Below are positions 1-9,596 of a DNA stretch of 64,000 nucleotides, piece after piece. Under the pieces are notes generated by a model. The model ran no database searches and was not told the origin of the DNA. It saw nothing but the letters and a program-made list of their open reading frames with translations. The stretch covers positions 1 through 64,000 of the forward strand of contig JAHEYP010000003.1 in the NCBI GenBank assembly GCA_023251535.1. The letters are read 5' to 3'. A program made the translations under genes and the position numbers. This stretch comes from Bacteroidota bacterium. Lineage in GTDB: Bacteria; Bacteroidota; Bacteroidia; AKYH767-A; OLB10. Positions within the stretch are counted from its first letter, which is position 1. Each line of letters starts with the position of its first letter.

Positions 1-832
1 AAGTTAATCTCGACATTGCTTGCCATCCGCCGGCACAAATTCTTACTTTACGCTTTAATTCTTCCTTACTATTGGCCGAAGCAGTTTCAGTTGCCGTAGC
101 TTCCGGTTCATATTGAACCCTGTATCCTCTTTCAGTAATTCGAAGAGATAAGATAAAGTCATCTAATATGGTATCTTCTTCTAAATGTGTGAATAGATGC
201 TTTCTGAATGAGATTAACTCGCCTGCAGCACCAACAACAGTTAATAGCTCCGAATCCCATTGCTTTAACTTTGACTCATATTTCCAGTAAAATCCTTCAC
301 CGGCACCGGCTGCATTTTCGGACTTATCTTGGAAAATTTTCTTTTCACCGCTTACTGCTCCAACCATAGGGTCGGTATAGTGGCGTACTATTTTGCGAAT
401 AACATTTGGATTTAATTCCGTGTTGGCATCTGAGAAAATGATCACCTCTCCAGATGCATAAGCAACCGAGCGATTTTCAGCTGCTGACTTGCCTTTTCTT
501 TGAGGTAAATGCAATAACTCAACTTCATCGAATTTGGAAACTTCTGAATCAGTTCCATCAGTAGATCCGTCAGTAATAAAAATTACTTGTAGTTTATTTT
601 TGGGATAGTCGATTGCTAATGTGTTAAGGATTTTATCCTTGATAATTGAAGATTCGTTATAGCAGGGAACAATAAAGCTAACGGTTGGTTCATAGTTTTC
701 ATTCTGATGGTTTCTTCTTTTGAAAAATGATTTTCTGATTTTAACCATTAAATACAATACTATTCCATATCCAAAGAATGAATAGAATACAATGAAGGCA
801 AATGCCCAGAATAATATTTCTAATGTGTTCAT
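1..832 (-). CDS. Membrane-anchored family 2 glycosyltransferase (partial, C-terminus beyond the window)
   Basis: Reading the minus strand from an ATG at 832 gives an open frame that runs off the left edge. It starts with a hydrophobic segment (about residues 3-26), followed by a basic stretch and a GT2 nucleotide-sugar fold: a PCYNE motif early on, a DGSTDGT segment, and FSDAN as the metal-binding DxD equivalent. A GAAGEL segment follows, where processive and membrane GT2 enzymes bind acceptor. It probably transfers a sugar from a nucleotide donor onto a polysaccharide or lipid at the inner membrane. Its start overlaps the stop of the downstream-coordinate acyltransferase gene by 4 nt (ATGA), so the two are co-transcribed. 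The sugar specificity cannot be read, and the C-terminal membrane helices are outside the window. Confidence 0.88.
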   Translation of the reverse strand, partial: MNTLEILFWAFAFIVFYSFFGYGIVLYLMVKIRKSFFKRRNHQNENYEPTVSFIVPCYNESSIIKDKILNTLAIDYPKNKLQVIFITDGSTDGTDSEVSKFDEVELLHLPQRKGKSAAENRSVAYASGEVIIFSDANTELNPNVIRKIVRHYTDPMVGAVSGEKKIFQDKSENAAGAGEGFYWKYESKLKQWDSELLTVVGAAGELISFRKHLFTHLEEDTILDDFILSLRITERGYRVQYEPEATATETASANSKEELKRKVRICAGGWQAMSRLT

Positions 833-1476
833 GCGGCTATGATTTTGGTTGGTTCTTTATTGATTACTTTTTCCCATGATTGGGTATGAGAATTGTACTG
901 TTTTAATATTTTGGCCGGATTGCCACCTACAATCGAGTAGGGTGGAACGTCTTTAGTAATTACGCTTCCTGCCGCTACTATTGAATGCTTTCCGATTTTT
1001 ACTCCTGCAGTGATAACTGCGTTGGCTCCAATCCAGCAATCGTCTTCAATAATAATTTTTGAAGTTGTGCAAGGTTGTAAGCGAATTGGTACGTTTATGT
1101 CTTCATATCCGTGATTTAATCCCGACATCACCACATGTTGCGCAATAATTATATTGTTCCCGATTTCAACTGGTCCAATTATTACATTAGATAATCCAAC
1201 TCTAACACCATCTCCGATTTTAACATCTCCCATTCCATTGTTTACTACGGTATAGTCCTCAATGGTGGAGTTAATTCCTAGAGAAAACCCATTAAAAGGA
1301 AGCACATCCATCCTTGTGTTTCTGCGGATGAGTGATCCTTTCCCTTTTTTATGCTTCAATGGATTTAAAAACAATTTCACCCAAAGGCGAGGCCTTGCCT
1401 GATTTCGAGGCATTAGGCTTAGCAGAGCTAGTCTTTTGAGGGTCGGATTGTTTTTTATTTGTTGTGCCAACGACAT
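829..1476 (-). CDS. Hexapeptide-repeat (left-handed beta-helix) acyltransferase
   Basis: The 215-residue product has imperfect hexapeptide repeats ([I/V]-G-x-x-x-x) from about residue 80 to 190, for example [29 protein letters not shown] and [26 protein letters not shown]. This ending is typical of WbbJ/NodL/CysE-like O-acetyltransferases. The likely role is acetylating a sugar of the surface polysaccharide, using acetyl-CoA in the cytosol. The first 60 residues are basic and not part of the helix. The gene is co-transcribed with the GT2 gene that follows it and is divergent from the glycosyltransferase on the plus strand. The fold is clear; the substrate is inferred from context. Confidence 0.88.
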   Translation of the reverse strand: MSLAQQIKNNPTLKRLALLSLMPRNQARPRLWVKLFLNPLKHKKGKGSLIRRNTRMDVLPFNGFSLGINSTIEDYTVVNNGMGDVKIGDGVRVGLSNVIIGPVEIGNNIIIAQHVVMSGLNHGYEDINVPIRLQPCTTSKIIIEDDCWIGANAVITAGVKIGKHSIVAAGSVITKDVPPYSIVGGNPAKILKQYNSHTQSWEKVINKEPTKIIAA

Positions 1477-1626
1477 TCTATAATCGTTTTAGATAGTTGT
1501 TTTACTTAATGTAGGTAAAAAGGTTTATTGACTTGATGCAATTGATTTGTAAGGTTTTTCGATTATTTGATCAGAACTAATATTTCCCAAATCAGTATAA
1601 ACATGCATAATAAAAGACAGTTTATT

Positions 1627-2832
1627 ATGATCAAAGGAAGAAATATCGTAATTGTAGGTTTGCAGCCTTGGGATATCCCCATTGGAAGTAATTGCAAGAA
1701 TATTGCGATTGAATTATCTCGTCATAATAAAGTCTTGTATGTAAATGCTCCCCTTGATAGAAGTACTTATTTAAAGGGTAAAGACGACTCTTCCGTAAAA
1801 AAGAGGATAAGTATCATTAAAGGCAAGGAAACTGGGTTAGTTCAAGTAAATGAAAACCTTTGGAATCTTTATCCCGAAGTTTTAGCTGAATCTATCAATT
1901 GGATTGGTTCGTCGAGAATCTTTAAAATGTTAAATAAGGTTAATAATCGCCGATTGGCAGATAATATCCTTAACGCAACAAAATCATTAAATTTTGATGA
2001 TATCATCTTGTTTAATGATCAATCGATGGTGCGCTGCTATCATTTGAAAGAGTACTTAAAGCCATCGTGCTTTGTATATTATATCAGAGATAATCTGAGT
2101 ACAATCGAATATTTTCAGCGTCATGCGTTAAAGATGGAAGAGGAGTTGATTGCTGAAGCTGATGTAGTAGCTACAAATAGCGAATTTCTAGCAGAGTACG
2201 CGAGGAAGTTTAATCCTAATGCAAAGTTTGTGGGACAGGGTTGTGATTTTACATTATATCCTGAATCTTCAACTGTTCAAATTTCTGAAGAGATTTTACA
2301 TCTACCGAGGCCTACCATTGGTTATACTGGATTCTTGACAAATCTGCGTCTTGATATTAAACTCTTAGAGGATGTCGCTTCTGCAAAACCTGATTGGCAA
2401 TTTGTGTTTGTTGGGCCTGAAGACGAATCATTCAAGAAAAGTAATTTGCATGATTTGTCGAATGTTCATTTTCTTGGAAATAAGACTCCTGAATCGCTAC
2501 CAGGGTATATTAACGGATTTGATGTTGCAATAAATCCACAATTAATCAATGAAGTTACAATGGGGAATTATCCTCGTAAAATAGATGAATATTTAGCTTT
2601 AGGTAAACCAACGGTTGCAACCGCTACACCGTTTATGGAGTACTTTAAAGACTATACTTATCTGGCTAATGGCAAAGATCAATGGATAGAAGCAATTGGA
2701 AAAGCGTTATCGGAAGACAGCAATGATCTTCAAAGACGTAGACGTGAATTTGCCTTATCTCATTCTTGGACAAATAATGTAGAAGCTATCAGTAACCTGA
2801 TTGAGTCTGCTCAAAAAATAAATTACCATTAA
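1627..2832 (+). CDS. Glycosyltransferase (GT-B fold, group 1 type)
   Basis: The protein is about 401 residues from the chosen ATG. It begins with a Rossmann-like strand (NIVIVGLQPWD) followed by GSN, as in a family of Bacteroidota glycosyltransferases. The C-terminal half has a second nucleotide-binding domain (RPTIGYTGFL, then FVFVGPED) and a conserved acceptor/donor region around NPQLINEVTMGNYPRKIDEYLALGKPTV, where GT4-type enzymes carry their ExxxxxxxE motif. The open frame extends upstream to a TTG at 1567 and an ATG at 1603, but the conserved fold begins at 1627, so that start is preferred. The gene is followed 19 nt later by a methyltransferase, and the pair probably decorates a polysaccharide or glycan. 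Confidence 0.85.
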   Translation: MIKGRNIVIVGLQPWDIPIGSNCKNIAIELSRHNKVLYVNAPLDRSTYLKGKDDSSVKKRISIIKGKETGLVQVNENLWNLYPEVLAESINWIGSSRIFKMLNKVNNRRLADNILNATKSLNFDDIILFNDQSMVRCYHLKEYLKPSCFVYYIRDNLSTIEYFQRHALKMEEELIAEADVVATNSEFLAEYARKFNPNAKFVGQGCDFTLYPESSTVQISEEILHLPRPTIGYTGFLTNLRLDIKLLEDVASAKPDWQFVFVGPEDESFKKSNLHDLSNVHFLGNKTPESLPGYINGFDVAINPQLINEVTMGNYPRKIDEYLALGKPTVATATPFMEYFKDYTYLANGKDQWIEAIGKALSEDSNDLQRRRREFALSHSWTNNVEAISNLIESAQKINYH

Positions 2833-2851
2833 TCTTCAAAATAAAATACGT

Positions 2852-3622
2852 ATGAAGAATCAGAAAATCAATGTCGCCAAATACACGGAATTCACCGAGT
2901 TGGTAGATATTAAAAGATTGAATTTTATTGCCGATTCAATCCAAGAACATTGCAACCCCGGAGCAAGAATTCTTGATGTTGGCTGTGGAAACGGAAATAT
3001 CGCTCGCGGTATCGGTAGTTTGGGATATGAAGTTGTAGGAATTGATTTTAGCGAAGACGCTATTCGTTACGCGAAATCAAAAAATACTTTGCCAAATGTA
3101 TCGTTTCGCGTATGCAGTGCCGAAGAAGTTGCAGCAACTGAGCATTTCGATGCAGTTATTTGCAGCGAAGTATTAGAGCACTTACATAAGCCGGAATTAC
3201 TTGTTAAGACACTTGCTAAAATCTTGAAACCAGGAGCTATTTTAATAGCAACTGTTCCAAACGGAATAGGGCCACGAGAATTGCTGGTGACACGTCCGGT
3301 TCAAAAAATGAGCAAAAGTTGGATGGGTAAAGTAATTGATAATTCTAAGAAAGCACTTGGCTATAGCAATAGTACCGTGCAATCTATGTCGGGTGATTTA
3401 ACACACGTTCAGTTCTTCACCAAAGGGGCCATTAGCAATTTAATTATGTCGGAAGGTTTCGATATTCTTGAATTTGGCCACTCCAACTTTGTTGAGAAAG
3501 TATTCCCATACTCCTTATTGACACGTAAGATTAAGACTCTGTCAGAAATCGACAATACTGTAATTGACTATCTGCCTTCTGTAATGGCTAGCGGATTCAA
3601 TACTGTATGGAGAAAGAAATAA
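2852..3622 (+). CDS. Class I SAM-dependent methyltransferase
   Basis: The 256-residue product has the class I methyltransferase signature. Motif I is ILDVGCGNG near residue 40, followed by VVGIDFSEDAI (the acidic residue that binds the SAM ribose), a CSAEE segment, and CSEVLEHL as the post-motif II EVLEH box typical of UbiG/Methyltransf_11 relatives. An LKPGAILIATVPNG strand follows. The C-terminal third (roughly 150-256) contains an HVQFFTKGAI element often seen in methyltransferases of glycan clusters. The gene lies 19 nt after the glycosyltransferase gene and is followed by a strong terminator, so it ends a two-gene plus-strand unit. The methyl acceptor is unknown; a sugar or lipid-linked glycan is the contextual guess. 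Confidence 0.9.
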   Translation: MKNQKINVAKYTEFTELVDIKRLNFIADSIQEHCNPGARILDVGCGNGNIARGIGSLGYEVVGIDFSEDAIRYAKSKNTLPNVSFRVCSAEEVAATEHFDAVICSEVLEHLHKPELLVKTLAKILKPGAILIATVPNGIGPRELLVTRPVQKMSKSWMGKVIDNSKKALGYSNSTVQSMSGDLTHVQFFTKGAISNLIMSEGFDILEFGHSNFVEKVFPYSLLTRKIKTLSEIDNTVIDYLPSVMASGFNTVWRKK

Positions 3623-3668
3623 AAGCACATATTAAATCCCGGGAACGATGTTCTCTGGATACTAAAAC

Positions 3669-3698
3669 AAAAAAGGTACAGATATCTGTACCTTTTTT
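3669..3698. terminator. Bidirectional intrinsic terminator between convergent genes
   Basis: A perfect 30-base palindrome runs from an A-run through GGTACAGAT/ATCTGTACC into a T-run. It sits between the stop of the methyltransferase gene and the convergent end of the polysaccharide operon, so it can terminate both strands. Confidence 0.9.
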
Positions 3699-3719
3699 TA
3701 TTGCTTTATTTTTTGATTT

Positions 3720-4883
3720 TTAGTTTACTATGGTGGATGCTTTTGAATCTGCCTCGCAAAGACTTTGATAAGTCTCTATAAGCGTTAAAGAAGATTTTTG
3801 CCAACTGAACTTTTGAGCTTGTTGGTGTCCTCGGTGAATTAACTTTGAACTTAATTCTTCATTATTTAAAACTTCCAAAATGCCTTTAGCAATATCATCA
3901 GCTGATTCGGGATTCACAAAATGTGCGGCGCTACCAGCAGTTTCTTTTATTGCAGGGATCCCCGATGCAACTACAGGAGTTCCGCATGACATGGCTTCTA
4001 ATACCGGTATGCCGAAGCTTTCACGCAAAGATGTATAAAGAAAAACTTTTGAATGATTGTAGATATCTGGCACATCGGTGTTGGAAATATAATTGGTAAT
4101 TATGATTTCGTTTATAAGAGCTTCCATTTTTAAAGCCTTCAACATCGACTTGATATTTCTTTTGGAAAGATCTGAAACAACTATTTTACAATCTAGTTTG
4201 CCTTGTTGATGTATTAATCCTAGTGCCTTTAAAGTTGTTAAGGTGTTTTTCTTCGGGTCAGTATTCCCAAATAAGAAAATAAAAGGTTTCTCAGGGAGTT
4301 TATACCTGACTAAATTATTCAGTGAAGTTCCCTCTGGCTTCTTATAGAAATGCGAACTATATGAATTGGGTATTACCTCAACTCGAGAATGTAAGTTAGG
4401 GATGTTCTCGGTTATTATTTCTTTCTCCGAATTTGATACTGTGATAATTTTCGATGCCCTTTTAATAACACCTGGAACAATCAATTTTCTGTAGAAATTC
4501 CCAATCTGCTGGTAAATGCTGCCGCCTTTAAGTTTAGATTTTGGTTCTAAATAAATAATATCGTGTAGCGTTACTATTTGTTTGCAGAATGTTAATAGGG
4601 GAGCAGTATTCCCTGTACTATGAAGTACATCGAGTTTGTAATATACCGTTAAGAAGGGTAGAAGTACCTGCTCTGCTAAAGGTGTTGGCAGAGACTTAAT
4701 CTTAATAATGGTAAAATTGTTTGTTTCGTGTAATATATGACTGTCATCGTCATCGAAACAGAAAATATAATACTGGTTGGTTTTATCGTTGTTTTGCAGT
4801 TGACGAATAAGTTCCAATGCCACAATATCCATTCCGTGTTTATGTGCACGAAATATTCTAAACGCCTCAATTCCTATTCTCAT
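3720..4883 (-). CDS. Glycosyltransferase family 4 protein, last gene of the polysaccharide operon
   Basis: The 387-residue product is a GT-B enzyme of the GT4 type. The N-terminal domain opens with RIGIEAFRI and a GMDIVALEL segment. The linker has the ITVSNSEKEII helix seen in GT4 members, and the donor domain has FLFGNTDPKKN and the ESFGIPVLEAMSCGTPVV segment, in which the two glutamates of the EX7E retaining-transferase motif are intact. It probably adds a sugar to the growing lipid-linked repeat unit on the cytosolic face of the inner membrane. The gene starts 7 nt after the preceding glycosyltransferase gene and is the last of the long minus-strand run, immediately before the bidirectional terminator. 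The sugar is unknown. Confidence 0.9.
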   Translation of the reverse strand: MRIGIEAFRIFRAHKHGMDIVALELIRQLQNNDKTNQYYIFCFDDDDSHILHETNNFTIIKIKSLPTPLAEQVLLPFLTVYYKLDVLHSTGNTAPLLTFCKQIVTLHDIIYLEPKSKLKGGSIYQQIGNFYRKLIVPGVIKRASKIITVSNSEKEIITENIPNLHSRVEVIPNSYSSHFYKKPEGTSLNNLVRYKLPEKPFIFLFGNTDPKKNTLTTLKALGLIHQQGKLDCKIVVSDLSKRNIKSMLKALKMEALINEIIITNYISNTDVPDIYNHSKVFLYTSLRESFGIPVLEAMSCGTPVVASGIPAIKETAGSAAHFVNPESADDIAKGILEVLNNEELSSKLIHRGHQQAQKFSWQKSSLTLIETYQSLCEADSKASTIVN

Positions 4884-4890
4884 TTATTTC

Positions 4891-6036
4891 TTATGCTGCT
4901 AATATTTGTTGTTTGATAAATTCACGGTAAATGCTTTCATTATTAGCAACCATTATTTTTAAATCAAATTTTTGGTGTGCTGTCATCTGTGCTGCTTTCC
5001 CGAATTGATCTCTTTGCTGTTTGTTGTTATGAAGGCTAACTAAAGCTTCTGCCAAAGCAACATGATCGTGGCAAGGAACTAATAATCCATTTTTACCATG
5101 AATAATGGCTTCTTTTGTCCCGTCTACAGGCGTCGCAACAATAGCTTTTCTCATTGCCATAGCTTCTAACATACCAATTGGTAGCCCTTCCCATAATGAC
5201 GGCAAGGTGTAAATATCGAATGTGTTTAACACTTCAGGTATATCTGTGCGGAAAGGCAAGAAGTTTATCATATCGGCAATGCCTAAATCATAAGCTAATT
5301 GAATAGCCTGATCTTTTAAGTCGCCATCTCCGATAAATAAAAACTGCATATCTCTGGTTGTTTTTGCAACTTCAGCAACTGCTCTTACCAAGGTGAATGG
5401 ATCTTTTTGAACCGTCATTCTTACTAAATAGCCAACAACGGTTTTGCCTTCTTTTATTCCAAGTTCTTGACGGATATCTTTTAATTCTCTATCAGGATTG
5501 AATCTTGATAAATCAACGCCGTAATTTACAACCCTGCTACGTTTCATGTTGAATCGTGTCAATCCATCTCGCTGATTCGAGTTGGATACTGAAATAGTAA
5601 GATCTACATGATCGGTTAGGAATTTTTCCGATAATTCTCTTACTCTACGAACAGGGAATTTTTGGTCTTGATGAAATGACCATCCATGAACGGTATAAAC
5701 AATTGGAAGTCCTAATGCTCGCGCCGGAAAAATGGTATTACTCAATGCTCTTGTACCATGTGCATGAAGAATATCGATATTTTCTTCTTTCATGATCTTT
5801 TTTACAGCATTATAGGTCGATAAATTGAAAGGTTTAAGCGTGTTTACAACATAGGTTTTGATGCCAAGTTTCTGTAAACGCTCTACCATTGGTCCTTCAG
5901 TAAAAGAAAGAACAATCGGTTCAAATTCATCTTTATTGATGTTTGAAACTAAATCTAATACGTGCGATTCTCCGCCACCAATTTGCCCTTGACGAATAGT
6001 TTCTAAAATTTTAATTTTATGATGATTGGATGCCAT
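4891..6036 (-). CDS. Glycosyltransferase family 4 protein
   Basis: The 381-residue product has the GT4 architecture. An early GGGESHVLDLV segment forms the glycine-rich acceptor loop, DILHAHGTRALS and VYTVHGWSFH follow, and the donor domain has VGYLVRMTVQKDP, FLFIGDGDLKDQ and SLWEGLPIGMLEAMAMRKAIV with the EX7E glutamates. The open frame reaches a TTG at 6066, which would overlap the upstream gene, but the ATG at 6036 starts right before the first beta-strand and leaves a 10-nt gap, so it is chosen. It should act on the lipid-linked repeat unit together with the neighbouring transferases. Donor and linkage are not predictable from sequence alone. Confidence 0.9.
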   Translation of the reverse strand: MASNHHKIKILETIRQGQIGGGESHVLDLVSNINKDEFEPIVLSFTEGPMVERLQKLGIKTYVVNTLKPFNLSTYNAVKKIMKEENIDILHAHGTRALSNTIFPARALGLPIVYTVHGWSFHQDQKFPVRRVRELSEKFLTDHVDLTISVSNSNQRDGLTRFNMKRSRVVNYGVDLSRFNPDRELKDIRQELGIKEGKTVVGYLVRMTVQKDPFTLVRAVAEVAKTTRDMQFLFIGDGDLKDQAIQLAYDLGIADMINFLPFRTDIPEVLNTFDIYTLPSLWEGLPIGMLEAMAMRKAIVATPVDGTKEAIIHGKNGLLVPCHDHVALAEALVSLHNNKQQRDQFGKAAQMTAHQKFDLKIMVANNESIYREFIKQQILAA

Positions 6037-6046
6037 AATGCGGGGG

Positions 6047-7234
6047 TTATATGGTATTGTTTTCAAATGTTGCTGTATGAGGAGTGTGAATGAATCTTTT
6101 GTTTGCTCCTTTGATTTTGAACATCGCTTTCATCATTACAAAGAATGTTTGAGGCAATGAAATCAAGGCGTTGAATGTTTGTTTATTCCAGAATTCTTTA
6201 GGAATAGAAATGATAAATGCAAAATAGTACATAATGGTTATCGTTAACCAATGTGCGAAACTAATTACGAAAATATCGGGAGTAAAGGCAGTTATAATTG
6301 TTATTAAGAACAATGTGCCGATTAATAGTACTTTCGGTACAAGTGCATAGTGCATTACTTTATTGGCATAGTCGATTTTTCCGCTTATAAGCCCTATAAC
6401 TCCATCAAGCCAATATTTGCGCAAATAAACCAATTGAGCGGAAATCCATCTCGTACGTTGATTAGCGAATACTTCTGATTTTTGTACTTTTTCATCTAAT
6501 ACAATTGCGTCTTCTAGATAAACGATTTTGTGATTGTCGCGAATTAATCTTAATTCAAGTTCTTTGTCGAATCCGCCTACAGCTTCTATTTCTTTCATTA
6601 CCTGCTTGAGGTATAAATAAGAGAAGGCCATTCCTGAGCCGATTACCGATGATGACAATCCAATAGCAACTTGACCTTTTCGCATCATATGGTTGTTTGC
6701 TTCTTCACTTATAGCATCAAGTACAGCATAATTCGTGTTTTTATTCTTAGCTTTTCGGTGACCTTGCACAGCATAACAACCGGAAATAAATGCTGCATTT
6801 ACTTTTTCTAAAAAGTCGTGACGCATGATATTATCTGCATCGAGAATTACTGCTATATCGTAAGGCTTTGTTATTTGTGCAAAGGCTTCATTTAGCGATT
6901 TCGATTTTGTTGAAACATCAAACGATACTTCAATAACCGATAACGGTAACTTTTTAAGTGTGGCAATGGTTTCCTTTTTTAAGGAATCCGCAATTACATA
7001 AATACTGTATAGATTAGATGGGTATTGCTGGAAAAGTGCTTGTTTGGCCGTTTGCAATATAACTTCATCTTCTTTGTAGGCAGGCATCAATACAGCAATT
7101 CTTCTGTATTGATCATGATTTGTATATTCTCTTTTCTTATAAAAATGGCCGGCAATGGCGTAGAAGAAAGAATAAATAACTGTAAATGCCATTGTGGCAA
7201 ATACGATAATGAGTAATAGGTTGATAACAATCAT
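6047..7234 (-). CDS. Membrane-bound processive-type GT2 glycosyltransferase
   Basis: The 395-residue product starts with a transmembrane segment (about 4-27), followed by a cytosolic GT2 domain. The domain has VLMPAYKED, a DILDAD-type metal site (AVILDADN), an IRDNHK segment in place of the usual ED acceptor site, and NQRTRW, matching the QxxRW motif of cellulose- and hyaluronan-synthase-like enzymes. Two or three further membrane segments lie between about residues 290 and 350. This arrangement suits a transferase that elongates or exports a glycan at the inner membrane. It sits 6 nt after the preceding GT2 gene in the operon. Whether it is truly processive or adds a single sugar is open. 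Confidence 0.88.
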   Translation of the reverse strand: MIVINLLLIIVFATMAFTVIYSFFYAIAGHFYKKREYTNHDQYRRIAVLMPAYKEDEVILQTAKQALFQQYPSNLYSIYVIADSLKKETIATLKKLPLSVIEVSFDVSTKSKSLNEAFAQITKPYDIAVILDADNIMRHDFLEKVNAAFISGCYAVQGHRKAKNKNTNYAVLDAISEEANNHMMRKGQVAIGLSSSVIGSGMAFSYLYLKQVMKEIEAVGGFDKELELRLIRDNHKIVYLEDAIVLDEKVQKSEVFANQRTRWISAQLVYLRKYWLDGVIGLISGKIDYANKVMHYALVPKVLLIGTLFLITIITAFTPDIFVISFAHWLTITIMYYFAFIISIPKEFWNKQTFNALISLPQTFFVMMKAMFKIKGANKRFIHTPHTATFENNTI

Positions 7235-7240
7235 GACCGG

Positions 7241-8149
7241 TCAGATTAAAGATTCATTACTATGTATATTGTAATTCGTTAGGTTCCAAATAACACCTTT
7301 ATAAAAGGCTTTAAGCATATCCGTCTTACCTTTCAGTAAATACTGAAGGGTATTCTTTGGTATAGATACGAATGTTAAAAAAAGAAGGCTGACAAAAAGC
7401 GTAATTCCTTTCACATTACGTCTTTGATACAAAATTCTGTTTCTCGTTAAGTAATATGTTTTAAGTGTACTGCCTTTTCCTGTCGCCATTGATTCTTTAT
7501 GATAGATTTTGGACTCTGCTTCATACCAAATGGAGTATCCTGCGTTTTTGATTCGCTCGCAATAGTCCATTTCTTCATAATAGAGGAAGTACAAATCAGC
7601 CATTAAGCCAATTTCTTCAACAACTTTACGTGATACCATCATGGCTGCTCCATGAGCTCTGCTGGTAGGCATTGATTGATCAAAATCTCCATTATCTTGC
7701 TTGCCAAATCCTATGGCATTACCACGAACCGTAAAGGGATTGATGGGTTCAAATCCTGCGAATTGGAGCATTCCTGGTGTATGATGAAAAATTATTTTGG
7801 GTGAAGCAGCTCCTATTTTTGAGTCGCTTTCCATTCGCTGCACAAGAGGTTCTAAAAATCCTTCAGGGACTTCTGTATCATTATTCAGCATTAAGAAATA
7901 TTTCCCTGTAGCTTGTTTAAATCCTAGGTTGTTTCCTCCTGCAAAGCCCAAGTTTTTATCACTCCTGATGAATTTTATCCACGGATGTTTTTCGAAGATG
8001 ATTGATGGGTCTTCTTTTGAAGCATTGTCAACAATGATTACTTCAAAATTGGGGTACGTAATTTTTTTCAGGGAATCCAGCATTTCGCAGGTTACCTGAG
8101 CACCATTGTAGTTAATACTAACTATTGAGACCGATGGATAGTTCGTCAT
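7241..8149 (-). CDS. GT2 glycosyltransferase, rhamnosyltransferase-like
   Basis: The 302-residue product has the fold of WbbL/RfbF-like GT2 enzymes. It begins SIVSINYNGAQVT, has VIIVDNASKED, then NLGFAGGNNLG, and LMLNNDTEVP as the divalent-metal NDT site. The later YYEEMDYCERIKNAGY segment carries the conserved acidic DYCxR acceptor-site region of this family, and RNRILYQRRN lies near the end. The C-terminal part has one hydrophobic stretch (about 255-275) that may associate with the membrane. Its ATG at 8149 lies inside the end of the polymerase gene (32-nt overlap), so translation is probably coupled. Rhamnose is only a family tendency. Confidence 0.9.
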   Translation of the reverse strand: MTNYPSVSIVSINYNGAQVTCEMLDSLKKITYPNFEVIIVDNASKEDPSIIFEKHPWIKFIRSDKNLGFAGGNNLGFKQATGKYFLMLNNDTEVPEGFLEPLVQRMESDSKIGAASPKIIFHHTPGMLQFAGFEPINPFTVRGNAIGFGKQDNGDFDQSMPTSRAHGAAMMVSRKVVEEIGLMADLYFLYYEEMDYCERIKNAGYSIWYEAESKIYHKESMATGKGSTLKTYYLTRNRILYQRRNVKGITLFVSLLFLTFVSIPKNTLQYLLKGKTDMLKAFYKGVIWNLTNYNIHSNESLI

Positions 8150-9596
8150 TGGAGTTTTCCTTACTCCTTTTTAACGAACGTTTTTCAATAAAGTTCTCTG
8201 CTAGAAAAATATATACCATCGACATGTACATTACAGATCCGGTTGGGAACTGACCGAAAATTTGGTTCCCGTAACTAGCAAAGCAAACTCCGAATATTCC
8301 TCCATAAAAGGCCGCCATTTTGAATTTTAGGTCGGTTTCTTTGATCTTGAATATCACGAAGAATCGATTAATAAGGATAAACAGTATTAATGTCAAATAG
8401 AGTGAAAGTCCTACAATACCACTCTCAGCAAATATTTTTACATACCAGCTGTCGAGTGGGGTAGTGGCGAGAAATGTACCCGGACTAAACCTTTGCCCCC
8501 AGGAGCCCGCCGACCCAATTCCTCCTCCAATAGGCCTGGAGGCCATATAAGCTTTTAGTTTCTTCTGATTTTCAAGTCGGGCCATCAACGATGCATCATT
8601 AGGGTCGAGTGCAGTACGCATCCTTCTAATTTGATCGTTTTGTTGTCCGATGGTGGTGTATTTTAGCATTCCAATCACCAATAGACCAATTACGGCTCCG
8701 GGAATTAGAATTTTCATATTATTACTTAATAGTAGGTATGCTGCAAATCCCATAATCGCCACGAATAATGCTCCGCGGGTTCCAGAGATCATCATACCGT
8801 ATAAATTCAATAAGCTGACAACGATGTAGAATATTTTTCTTTTTTTGGAACAAGGACCAATGGCCATAATTCCTGCAACAACTCCAACATGTGCAGTCGC
8901 AGCTCCAAATTGTCCGGCATCTGAATAGAAAGAAAATACACGTAGTTTTCCGAATAAGATGTGCGTTTGTTTAGCACCCATTTCAAGCCATCTGTTTTCT
9001 GCAAAGTCAACACCGATAAATAATTGCTTCATGCCCCAAAGTGCAGCGAATGTTGAAATACAAAACCAAATTTTTATGAAGGTGTCCATATCCTTTTCTT
9101 TACTTAAAAGGATAAATGTTAAAGGCACTGTGGCTATGAAATATAAGGAAACGCCTCTCACTGCATAGAACCATGCTTCAAAACTTCTTGCTTCGGGATT
9201 TACGATTTCAATTACTGTATATCCGAACCAAATAAGTACTGCCCAAGTGAGGGGGTTGTTCGCTGTAGGATTTTCAGGATCATCTTTAGTCCTGAACATA
9301 TAGCCCAATGCAGTAAGCAATAAGATAATATCAACGCCTAATCCGAATGGTCCGTCGATGTATCGAGTAATTCCGTTAGCGAAAAAGCTAAACGCAAGCA
9401 TGGTCCACATTCCGAACTTCGGACTAGCAATAATAGCAGCCACCAATGCAATCGCAAAGGGAAATGCGGCAAATGCAACTATCGTGACAATTCCGCCCTT
9501 TGAAAATGCCTGTCCTAAAACAATTGCAAGCAATACTAGCAGTATGACCTGGTAGATTTGCCTGAAATTGATTTTACGATGAAGTTGAATTTCCAA
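8118..9596 (-). CDS. O-antigen ligase/polymerase family membrane protein (Wzy-like)
   Basis: The 492-residue protein is very hydrophobic, with about ten to twelve predicted membrane helices. A large periplasmic-type loop (about 325-390) contains RMRTALDPNDASLMARLENQ and a GGGIGSAG/PGTFLATTPLDSWYV segment, which resembles the Wzy_C/O-antigen ligase loop with its conserved arginine and small-residue patches. These proteins polymerise or ligate lipid-linked repeat units at the periplasmic face of the inner membrane. Its position next to a Wzx-like flippase and a Wzc-like chain-length protein supports the polymerase role. Its start lies 23 nt inside the flippase gene's 3' end. Polymerase versus ligase cannot be settled from sequence. 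Confidence 0.85.
   Translation of the reverse strand: MEIQLHRKINFRQIYQVILLVLLAIVLGQAFSKGGIVTIVAFAAFPFAIALVAAIIASPKFGMWTMLAFSFFANGITRYIDGPFGLGVDIILLLTALGYMFRTKDDPENPTANNPLTWAVLIWFGYTVIEIVNPEARSFEAWFYAVRGVSLYFIATVPLTFILLSKEKDMDTFIKIWFCISTFAALWGMKQLFIGVDFAENRWLEMGAKQTHILFGKLRVFSFYSDAGQFGAATAHVGVVAGIMAIGPCSKKRKIFYIVVSLLNLYGMMISGTRGALFVAIMGFAAYLLLSNNMKILIPGAVIGLLVIGMLKYTTIGQQNDQIRRMRTALDPNDASLMARLENQKKLKAYMASRPIGGGIGSAGSWGQRFSPGTFLATTPLDSWYVKIFAESGIVGLSLYLTLILFILINRFFVIFKIKETDLKFKMAAFYGGIFGVCFASYGNQIFGQFPTGSVMYMSMVYIFLAENFIEKRSLKRSKENSNDELSIGLNS

Noticed and set aside
7797-8099. Open frame of about 100 codons on the plus strand
   Set aside because: It lies antisense within a clear GT2 glycosyltransferase gene and its translation has no recognisable pattern. 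Many similar frames opposite other genes were dismissed for the same reason.
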